A stretch of 15,529 nucleotides of DNA, from assembly GCA_005879675.1 (NCBI GenBank), contig VBJE01000090.1:1-15529 (forward strand). Reading direction: 5' to 3'. Below, one piece after another: positions 5,830 through 11,306 of this stretch. Numbering within the stretch: the first letter of the stretch is position 1; every line of letters starts with the position of its first letter. Made by a program: the position numbers and the translations under genes. Source of the DNA: Chloroflexota bacterium. GTDB taxonomy: Bacteria > Chloroflexota > Dormibacteria > Dormibacterales > Dormibacteraceae. The notes under the pieces were generated by a model that worked only from the letters and a program-made list of their open reading frames with translations, was not told the DNA's origin and ran no database searches.

Positions 5830-7661
5830 CCGCTCTTGCCGCCGATTCCCGAAGGGCGGACTCTTGGCGCGGCGTGGCCGCCGAGGAGATCGACGAGTTC
5901 TCGCCGAGCGTCGCCGGGCTGCTCCGGCGTCGGAGCCGGGTGCTGCTCGCGAACCTCGCCCGACCCTATCGCAAGCAGATGGCCCTGGCGGCGGCGCTGA
6001 TTCTCATCCGCTCTGCCGCGTACCTATCTCTGCCGTACCTCGTCGGGCTTGGCATAGACAGGGGCATCAAGACGGGAACCGGAGGCAACCTGAGCACGCT
6101 GGTCCTGATCGTCGGCGCCCTCCTGGCCGCCCTCGCCGTCAACGCGGCCGCGAACTATCTGTTTTTGCGTCTCTCCGGGCGGATCGGCGCCGACATCCTG
6201 TTCGACCTCCGGCGAATGATTTTCGCCCACGTCCAGGAGCTGTCGCTGTCCTTCTACGAGCGCTACACGTCGGGTCGGATCATCTCCCGGCTCACCTCGG
6301 ACATCGACGCGCTCAACGAGCTCCTCGCCACCGGATTGACGTCTGTCATCACCTCGATCATCTCCGTGGTCGCGATCACGGCGATCCTGCTGCACCTCGA
6401 TGTCCGGCTGGGCATGGTGGCGCTCATCGCGATGCCGCTCGTGCTCGCGCTGACGTACTGGTTCCGCGTGAACTCGGCGCGCGCGTACCGCGCGGTGCGG
6501 CACGCGATCGTGCTCGTCATCGTCCACTACGTCGAGTCGCTGGGCGGCATCCGCGCGGTCCATTCGTTTCGCCGCGAGCCGCGGAACCAGGAGATCTTCG
6601 AGGACGTCAACGCGCGCTACCGCGACGCCAACATCTGGTCGAACCGCCTGGTGTCCACGTATGGGCCCGCGATCAACGTGCTGGGGCGCCTCACCACTGC
6701 CGCGGTGCTGCTGTACGGCGGCTACCTCGTGGTACGAGGCCAGCTGACGCTGGGCGTGCTGACCGCCTTCGTCCTCTATCTGCGTCAGTTCTTCGACCCG
6801 ATGCAGGAGCTGTCTCAGTTCTACAACGTCTTCCAGGCGGCGGGCGCGGCGCTGGAGAAGCTGGCCGGGGTCATCGAGGAGGAGCCGACGGTGCCGCAGC
6901 CCGCGGCACCCGTGGCGATGCCCGAGGTGCGTGGCGCCGTCGCGTTCGACCACGTCACGTTCGCGTATCGCGACAAGGCTGTGCTCCACGACATCGACCT
7001 CGAGATCCCGGCGGGCCAGGCGGTGGCGCTGGTGGGGGAGACCGGCGCGGGGAAGACGACGATCGCGCGCCTGATCGCGCGCTTCTACGACCCGACGGCG
7101 GGCCGCGTGACGCTCGACGGCGTCGACCTGCGCGCGATCGCCTCAACCGACCTGCGGCGCGCGGTGGTGACGGTGACGCAGGAGAGCTTTCTCTTCGCCG
7201 GCACGGTGGGCGACAACATCCTGTTCGGACGGCCGTCGGCGACGCGGGGGGAGATGGAGGCGGCGGCGCGCGCGATCGGTGCGCACGAGTTCATCGCCGT
7301 CATGCCGAACGGGTACGAGACGGACGTCCGGCGCCGCGGCGTGCGCCTGTCTTCAGGGCAGAGGCAGCTGGTCGCGTTCGCGCGGGCGTTTCTTGCCGAT
7401 CCCCGAGTCCTCATCCTCGATGAGGCGACGTCGTCGCTCGACCTTCCGTCGGAGCGCCTCGTGCAACACGCGCTGCGCACGCTCCTGCGGGGCCGGACGG
7501 CGCTCATCATCGCCCACCGGCTCTCCACGGTCGAGATCGCGGACCGGGTGCTGGTGGTCGACGCGGGGAGGATCGTCGAGGACGGCCGGCCGGAGGACCT
7601 GCGCGGGGGGGAAGGCGGGTACGGGTCGCTGCACCGGGCGTGGGTGGAGAGCCTGGCCTGA
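5826..7661 (+). CDS. ABC exporter half-transporter, consensus-site subunit
   Basis: The 611-residue partner of the preceding exporter half. It has an N-terminal cytoplasmic tail of about 40 residues (ADSWRGVAAEEIDEFSPS), six transmembrane helices (about 45-350) and an ATPase domain. Motifs: Walker A GETGAGKTT at 404-412, Q-loop Gln452, Walker B LILDE with Asp532 and catalytic Glu533, D-loop SSLD and switch His564. The signature motif is LSSGQ (508-512) rather than LSGGQ. In a heterodimer the signature of this subunit would pair with the degenerate Walker B of the other, so the defects fall together in one ATP site and the second site is complete. Start ATG 5826 overlaps the upstream TGA. Longer open sequence upstream of 5826 in this frame is a shadow of the partner gene. 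Confidence 0.95.
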   Translation: MTALAADSRRADSWRGVAAEEIDEFSPSVAGLLRRRSRVLLANLARPYRKQMALAAALILIRSAAYLSLPYLVGLGIDRGIKTGTGGNLSTLVLIVGALLAALAVNAAANYLFLRLSGRIGADILFDLRRMIFAHVQELSLSFYERYTSGRIISRLTSDIDALNELLATGLTSVITSIISVVAITAILLHLDVRLGMVALIAMPLVLALTYWFRVNSARAYRAVRHAIVLVIVHYVESLGGIRAVHSFRREPRNQEIFEDVNARYRDANIWSNRLVSTYGPAINVLGRLTTAAVLLYGGYLVVRGQLTLGVLTAFVLYLRQFFDPMQELSQFYNVFQAAGAALEKLAGVIEEEPTVPQPAAPVAMPEVRGAVAFDHVTFAYRDKAVLHDIDLEIPAGQAVALVGETGAGKTTIARLIARFYDPTAGRVTLDGVDLRAIASTDLRRAVVTVTQESFLFAGTVGDNILFGRPSATRGEMEAAARAIGAHEFIAVMPNGYETDVRRRGVRLSSGQRQLVAFARAFLADPRVLILDEATSSLDLPSERLVQHALRTLLRGRTALIIAHRLSTVEIADRVLVVDAGRIVEDGRPEDLRGGEGGYGSLHRAWVESLA

Positions 7662-7692
7662 GCGGGATGGAAGCTTAAGCCCCTCTCCCTGA

Positions 7693-7715
7693 CCCTCTCC
7701 CCGATGGGGAGAGGG
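7693..7715. terminator. hairpin between convergent genes
   Basis: Perfect 10-bp stem: CCCTCTCCCC (7693-7702), loop GAT, GGGGAGAGGG (7706-7715). It lies 31 nt after the stop of the ABC gene on + and 4 nt after the stop of the oxidoreductase on -. No T-run follows on either strand, so it is not a textbook intrinsic terminator; it may be a bidirectional or Rho-assisted terminator or protect mRNA 3' ends. A partial copy of the left arm (CCCTCTCCC) occurs directly before it at about 7681. Confidence 0.6.
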
Positions 7716-7719
7716 GACC

Positions 7720-8676
7720 CTACGCGGCGACCGAGCTCCCGCGAATCGTCTTGATGAGCTCGCCGGCGATGGCGATCGCCTGCGGGGTCGGCAGCGTCTG
7801 GTTGCTCAGCGTGAAGCCTCCGAAGCCCGCGTCGAGATAGCGGCCGAGGAAGTCGGCCGCCTGCGGCACCGTCGCGGCCATGACCATGGCCCGGCGCTCG
7901 GGCGGGATCCGGTCGAGCACCGCCTTCGCATCCTTCTCCGTCTCGACGAGCACGAGCCCGACGCCGATGAGCAGCAGAACCTGCGACGGGTCGCGGCCCA
8001 CTACCGCGCAGTGCTCTTCGAAAACCTTCTTCTTGCGCTTGAGGTCGTCGATCGGGCCACCGAACCAGTGGCCGATGTCTCCGTGCTTGGCGAGGATTCG
8101 CAGCGTTCGCTTCTCGCCGCCGCCGCCGACCAGGATCTTCGGCCCTCCCGGCTGAACCGGCCGTGGCCGGTTGAGCGCTCGTTCGATGCGGTAGTACTTG
8201 CCCTCGAACGACGGCCGCTCCTGGGTGAACATGAGCTTCGCGATCGTCAGCGCCTCCTCGAGGCGATCCATCCGCTGGCCGATGGGCGGGTACTCGAATC
8301 CGTAGCCGATGTGCTCGGCCTCGTTCCACGCCGCGCCGATGCCGAGGATGGCGCGGCCCTTGGACGCGACGTCTAGCGTCGTGACCTGCTTGGCGAGGAG
8401 CGCGGGGTTGCGGTAGGTAACGCCGGTCACCAGCGTCCCGAGCTTGACCCTGGATGTGCGCGTGGCGAGGCCTCCCAGCGTCGTGTAAGCCTCGAGCATC
8501 GGCTCCGTCTCCGGACCGATACCACCGATCTGATAGAAGTGGTCCATCACGGTGACGAGGTCGAAGCCGGCGTCCTCCGCGGCCCTCGCGCTCTCGACCA
8601 CGCGGTCGAAGACCTGGTCGTCGGACGTCCCCGGAAACGTGAAGTTGGGCATGTGAAAACCGAAGAAGGGAGCCAT
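7720..8676 (-). CDS. LLM-class F420-dependent oxidoreductase
   Basis: A 318-residue protein of the bacterial luciferase-like superfamily, a TIM barrel that uses coenzyme F420 (or FMN) for hydride transfer. Visible features: N-terminal FGFHMPNFTFPG, the EDAGFDLVTVMDHF strand-helix near residue 35-48, GTLVTGVTYRNPALLAKQVTTLD near 80-102 with the usual cis-peptide region, GRAILGIGAAWNEAEH, and PKILVGGGGEKRTL with ADIGHWF-like geometry after it. The overall layout resembles the Rv1855c-type F420 oxidoreductases of actinobacteria. It needs F420 biosynthesis genes elsewhere in the genome, which I cannot see. ATG at 8674-8676 is preceded by TATTGT with a 7-nt gap and no ribosome binding site. Substrate unknown; use of F420 rather than FMN is family inference. 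Confidence 0.9.
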   Translation of the reverse strand: MAPFFGFHMPNFTFPGTSDDQVFDRVVESARAAEDAGFDLVTVMDHFYQIGGIGPETEPMLEAYTTLGGLATRTSRVKLGTLVTGVTYRNPALLAKQVTTLDVASKGRAILGIGAAWNEAEHIGYGFEYPPIGQRMDRLEEALTIAKLMFTQERPSFEGKYYRIERALNRPRPVQPGGPKILVGGGGEKRTLRILAKHGDIGHWFGGPIDDLKRKKKVFEEHCAVVGRDPSQVLLLIGVGLVLVETEKDAKAVLDRIPPERRAMVMAATVPQAADFLGRYLDAGFGGFTLSNQTLPTPQAIAIAGELIKTIRGSSVAA

Positions 8677-8683
8677 GCCTAGG

Positions 8684-8689
8684 ACAATA
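8684..8689 (-). promoter_or_regulatory. -10 element TATTGT for the LLM oxidoreductase (leaderless)
   Basis: On the - strand TATTGT is followed by CCTAGGC and then the ATG, a 7-nt gap. The mRNA would begin at or next to the start codon. The 42-bp gap is shared with the divergent gene at 8719. The CTAGGCATG junction closely resembles CTTAGGCATG at 9961-9970. Confidence 0.5.
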
Positions 8690-8702
8690 CGCGGGTCCCT
8701 TC

Positions 8703-8708
8703 TACCAT
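8703..8708 (+). promoter_or_regulatory. -10-like TACCAT before the 63-residue membrane protein
   Basis: TACCAT ends 10 nt before ATG 8719. Expected leader of about 3 nt and no ribosome binding site. Overlaps the upstream promoter region of the divergent oxidoreductase gene. Confidence 0.35.
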
Positions 8709-8718
8709 TCCGTTACGC

Positions 8719-8910
8719 ATGAACTTGAAAAGCCTCAGCCTGCTCGGCATCTGCTTCGCCCTCCTGGTCTACGGTACCGTCCTGGTGTTTCTGGCCTTCG
8801 ACAGGGACTCCCATTCCGCCAGCGACACCATTCGGCCCTTCGTCATCACCATGGCGCCGGTTTGGATAGTCGCCATCGCCGCCGCGAGGGTCGTCCTGAA
8901 GCGGGGCTAG
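8719..8910 (+). CDS. small membrane protein with two predicted helices
   Basis: A 63-residue protein that I do not recognise. It has two hydrophobic segments, about residues 6-26 (LSLLGICFALLVYGTVLVFLA) and 41-59 (FVITMAPVWIVAIAAARVV), joined by a polar, charged loop FDRDSHSASDTIRP and ending with basic KRG. This suggests a helical hairpin in the cytoplasmic membrane with both ends inside. It is divergently transcribed from the LLM oxidoreductase and sits 38 bp before the LysR gene on the same strand. A -10-like TACCAT precedes it. Codon use (GC-rich third positions) matches the neighbours, which supports it being real. Confidence 0.65.
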   Translation: MNLKSLSLLGICFALLVYGTVLVFLAFDRDSHSASDTIRPFVITMAPVWIVAIAAARVVLKRG

Positions 8911-8927
8911 GCAGCCCATCCTATAGA

Positions 8928-8933
8928 TAGAAT
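8928..8933 (+). promoter_or_regulatory. -10-like TAGAAT before the LysR gene
   Basis: TAGAAT lies 15 nt before ATG 8949 in an unusually AT-rich patch (CTATAGATAGAATTT, 8921-8935). An overlapping TATAGA at 8922-8927 is an alternative. Predicted leader about 8 nt. No clear ribosome binding site. Confidence 0.35.
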
Positions 8934-8948
8934 TTGTAGCCTCCGGCC

Positions 8949-9869
8949 ATGGCCATAGACGAATCCCGTAACGGCAAGCCGAGCGGCATCCAGCTCGTGC
9001 AGGTCGAGGGCTTCCTCGAGGTCGCCCGCCGCGGCAGCGTCAGCCGCGCCGCCGAGGTGCTTTTCATCACCCAGCCGACGCTTACCGCGCGGCTGCAGGG
9101 CCTCGAGCGCGAGCTCGGCACACCCCTGTTTCTGCGCACGTCGCACGGCATGCGCCTGACCGACGCGGGCCGAGCGTGGATCCCATTCGCGGAACGCGCG
9201 CTGCGGGCACTCGTGGACGGACGGGACGCGCTCGAGCAGGTGATGACCGCCTCTGCCGGCCACCTGATGATCGCCGCCGCGCCGGCCGTCAGCACCTACG
9301 TCCTGCCCGAGCTTCTCGAGCGTTTTGTCGAGGCTCACCCGCGCGTCGAGGTCTCGGTGCGGACTGGTCATTCGGAGGACGTGGTCGAGCTCGTGCTCCG
9401 CGACGAGGTCCAGATCGGTCTTGGGCGCGCGATCCGCCATCCCGACCTCGAGCTGCGGCCGTTCCACACCGAGGACCTGGTCCTCATCTGCGCGCCCGAG
9501 CATCCCTTCAATGAGCTTTCGTCTGTGACCATGGCGCAGGTCGCGGCCGAGAAGCTGATCATGTTCGACCGCACGTCGAGCTACTACGAGATCACGCAGG
9601 GCGCGTTTCTGTCCGCCGGCGTGAGCCTGCGGGGCCTGATGGAGCTGGACTCGATCGAGGCGGCGAAGAAGATGGTCGAGCGCGACCTCGGGGTGGCGCT
9701 CCTGCCGGGCACAGCGGTCGTGCGCGAGATCGCCGGCAAGACGCTGCGCGTGGTGAAGATGAAAGACGCGCCGCCGATGCAGAACAGGATCGTTGCCTAC
9801 CGTCGCCGCGATGCGGGCAAACCCGAAGGCATCGTGGCCGCCTTCCTGGAGCTCCTCGAAACCAGATAG
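8949..9869 (+). CDS. LysR-family transcriptional regulator
   Basis: A 306-residue LysR-type regulator. The winged helix-turn-helix is at about residues 17-75, with VEGFLEVARRGSVSRAAEVL, the recognition helix region ITQPTLTARLQGLERELG, and TPLFLRTSHGMRLTDAG. The remaining part is a periplasmic-binding-protein-like effector domain in two lobes (HLMIAAAPAVSTYVLPELL, QIGLGRAI, LVLICAPEHPF, and GVALLPG near residue 254). Such proteins bind T-N11-A type sites as tetramers and respond to a small metabolite. The gene is followed in the same direction by a 98-bp gap with an ATC-N9-GAT motif and then the mini-ORF and isocitrate lyase family gene, which I infer are its targets. Effector unknown. Confidence 0.93.
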   Translation: MAIDESRNGKPSGIQLVQVEGFLEVARRGSVSRAAEVLFITQPTLTARLQGLERELGTPLFLRTSHGMRLTDAGRAWIPFAERALRALVDGRDALEQVMTASAGHLMIAAAPAVSTYVLPELLERFVEAHPRVEVSVRTGHSEDVVELVLRDEVQIGLGRAIRHPDLELRPFHTEDLVLICAPEHPFNELSSVTMAQVAAEKLIMFDRTSSYYEITQGAFLSAGVSLRGLMELDSIEAAKKMVERDLGVALLPGTAVVREIAGKTLRVVKMKDAPPMQNRIVAYRRRDAGKPEGIVAAFLELLETR

Positions 9870-9894
9870 AACGCGCGACCGACCGGGTTTCTAC

Positions 9895-9909
9895 ATCGAA
9901 TCTCCCGAT
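9895..9909 (+). promoter_or_regulatory. putative LysR-type recognition site ATC-N9-GAT
   Basis: ATCGAATCTCCCGAT contains the inverted repeat ATCG-N7-CGAT, and includes T-N11-A (T9896, A9908), the classic LysR-type box. Its centre is about 66 nt upstream of the predicted leaderless start at 9968, the usual place for a LysR recognition site. A second inverted pair, CGAT (9928-9931) and ATCG (9941-9944), overlaps the -35 and could be the activation site. Confidence 0.4.
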
Positions 9910-9930
9910 CGCGCTCATCACCACAATCGA

Positions 9931-9960
9931 TTGGACGTATATCGGCTCTCTTGATAGTTT
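9931..9960 (+). promoter_or_regulatory. promoter TTGGAC-N18-TAGTTT for mini-ORF/isocitrate lyase operon
   Basis: A -35-like TTGGAC at 9931-9936 and a -10-like TAGTTT at 9955-9960 are 18 nt apart. The -10 ends 7 nt before the ATG at 9968, so the transcript probably starts at the start codon. This is the best complete promoter in the window. Confidence 0.5.
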
Positions 9961-9967
9961 CTTAGGC

Positions 9968-10066
9968 ATGGATAGAGAAATCCGATCGCAGGATGAGGAC
10001 GCGGAAGGCACCGTGCACGAGTGCGAGTGCCCCGAGCCCTGCAACTGCGACCACGAAAACGAATAA
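9968..10066 (+). CDS. 32-residue acidic Cys-rich mini-protein or leader peptide
   Basis: ATG 9968 to TAA 10064-10066 encodes 32 residues that start MDREIRSQDEDAEG and end with the cysteine cluster CECPEPCNC followed by DHENE. There are four cysteines as CxC...CxC, two histidines, and a strong negative charge (nine or more Asp/Glu). I do not recognise the family. Support for it being translated: a promoter with TAGTTT 7 nt before the ATG, third positions mostly G or C, and a strong ribosome binding site on the next gene 22 nt after its stop, as expected of a second gene in an operon. Possible roles are a small metal-binding (zinc or copper) protein like a metallothionein, or a regulatory leader whose clustered Cys codons sense cysteine supply, as polycysteine leaderless leaders do in mycobacteria. 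Neither is proven. Confidence 0.55.
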   Translation: MDREIRSQDEDAEGTVHECECPEPCNCDHENE

Positions 10067-10075
10067 CCGACCAAC

Positions 10076-10082
10076 GAGGAGG
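10076..10082 (+). promoter_or_regulatory. ribosome binding site GAGGAGG
   Basis: GAGGAGG ends 6 nt before ATG 10089 and fixes that start over an in-frame ATG at 9993, whose extra 32 residues (Ser/Thr/Arg-rich) overlap the mini-ORF and look like a shadow frame. Confidence 0.7.
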
Positions 10083-10088
10083 CCGCTG

Positions 10089-11216
10089 ATGGAGCTCGTA
10101 TCCACGCCTTTGCTTCCGGACGGCTACAAGGTGCCTGCTTCGCGCAACGAGGCGCCCAGCAAGCGCCTCCGCCGGCTGCTGGCCGAGAAGCCCTACGTTT
10201 TCGCCCCGGGGGTCTACGACCCGATGGGCGCCCAGCTGCTCATGTACCACGGCTTCGACGCCGTCTACTTCAGCGGCTACTCGTTCGCCATCGGGCATCT
10301 CGGCACCACGGACATGGACCTGTACTCGTCGGTCGAGATCGCGGACGGCGCCCGGCGCGCCGTCAGTGCTCTGCGCAAGTTCCAGCTGACGATGGCCATT
10401 GGCGACCCGGAGAAGAAAGCGGCGCCCGTCCACCTCGAGATCCCGCCGGTCGTGGTCGACATGGACGCGGGCTACGGCAACCTCTTCAACGTCCAGCGCA
10501 CCGTCGAGCTGTACGTCAACGCCGGCGTCGCGGCGGCTCATCTCGAGGACCAGGTGATGCCCAAGCGCTGCGGGCACATCGCGGGCAAGGCGTTGATCTC
10601 GGCGGACGAGTTCGTCGGCAAGCTGAGGATGATGCGCAGCGCGGCCGACGACCTGGGTCGCGAGGACTTCGTCATCATCGCGCGCACCGACGGAGTGTCG
10701 GCGACCGAGGCGCCCGAGTCGAAGCGGGGCCTGGAGCTGGCCATCGACCGCGGCCTTCGCTATCTCGACAGTGGCGTGCCGGACCTGCTGTGGTGCGAGT
10801 TTCCGACCGCGGAGCGCGGACCCACAGAGACGTTCTGCACCGAGATCCGCAAGCGCTTCCCGAAGGCCCGGTTCGCCTTCAACTATTCGTCCTCCTTCAA
10901 ATGGCACAACGAGAAGAACCCGATCACGTGGGATGAGCTTGGCTTGCTCGGCGTCGGCTTCATCTTCATCACCCTCGCTCTCCAGCACGCTGCCGGCCAT
11001 GGCATGTCGGTGCTGCTGCGCGACTTGAAGGAGAAGCAGGAAGAGGGCTACATGGACCTGCAGCGCAAGGAGTGGGCCGACGGTGGCGACATCCCCACGC
11101 GCTCCCATCACCTCTTCACGGGCGTGCCCTACCACCACCACGTCGGCCGCGAGTACGGGGCGGCGCGGTTGAGCGAGGACATGGACGAGCATCTCGAGAT
11201 TTCGAAGGTCGTGTAG
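10089..11216 (+). CDS. isocitrate lyase / 2-methylisocitrate lyase family protein
   Basis: A 375-residue TIM-barrel lyase of the isocitrate lyase / PEP mutase superfamily, which splits isocitrate or 2-methylisocitrate into succinate plus glyoxylate or pyruvate, using Mg2+. The substrate and metal region FAPGVYDPMGAQLL is at about 38-51, followed by DMDAGYGN, then AAHLEDQVMPKRCGH with the signature KRCGH at 159-163 and catalytic Cys161. NYSSSFKW at 265-272 corresponds to NCSPSFNW of isocitrate lyase. Length lies between PrpB (about 295) and classical AceA (about 430). KRCGH is the form seen in 2-methylisocitrate lyases (AceA has KKCGH), while the later motif is isocitrate-lyase-like, so substrate is uncertain. 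It follows the mini-ORF with a strong ribosome binding site. No malate synthase gene is in the window. Confidence 0.9.
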   Translation: MELVSTPLLPDGYKVPASRNEAPSKRLRRLLAEKPYVFAPGVYDPMGAQLLMYHGFDAVYFSGYSFAIGHLGTTDMDLYSSVEIADGARRAVSALRKFQLTMAIGDPEKKAAPVHLEIPPVVVDMDAGYGNLFNVQRTVELYVNAGVAAAHLEDQVMPKRCGHIAGKALISADEFVGKLRMMRSAADDLGREDFVIIARTDGVSATEAPESKRGLELAIDRGLRYLDSGVPDLLWCEFPTAERGPTETFCTEIRKRFPKARFAFNYSSSFKWHNEKNPITWDELGLLGVGFIFITLALQHAAGHGMSVLLRDLKEKQEEGYMDLQRKEWADGGDIPTRSHHLFTGVPYHHHVGREYGAARLSEDMDEHLEISKVV

Positions 11217-11222
11217 AGGCAT

Positions 11223-11242
11223 CCTCCCCATTGATGGGGAGG
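11223..11242. terminator. hairpin after the isocitrate lyase family gene
   Basis: A 9-bp perfect inverted repeat: CCTCCCCAT (11223-11231), TG, ATGGGGAGG (11234-11242), starting 6 nt after the stop codon. No T-run follows. Shares the TCCCCAT/ATGGGGA core with the hairpin at 13275-13294. Confidence 0.55.
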
Positions 11243-11270
11243 CCGGCCCGGCCGCCTGCCGGCCCGGCCG
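11242..11270 (+). repeat. 13-bp direct repeat, GC only
   Basis: GCCGGCCCGGCCG occurs at 11242-11254 and again at 11258-11270, with CCT between. Both units are rich in GGCC/CCGG and can fold on each other. They sit directly after the hairpin at 11223-11242, and before the SppA gene. Function unknown; may add to a terminator structure. Confidence 0.5.
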
Positions 11271-11280
11271 GGAGGGGCCC

Positions 11281-11286
11281 TAGACT
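11281..11286 (+). promoter_or_regulatory. -10-like TAGACT before the S49 peptidase gene
   Basis: TAGACT lies 20 nt before the GTG at 11307. It would give a leader of about 13 nt. Weak support; no -35 visible within the GC-only repeat upstream. Confidence 0.25.
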
Positions 11287-11306
11287 TCGCCCCCAGAGGC
11301 GCTGGG

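Noticed and set aside
9993..10088. Longer start for the isocitrate lyase family protein
   Set aside because: The added 32 residues are low-complexity, overlap the Cys-rich mini-ORF, and ignore the GAGGAGG site before 10089.
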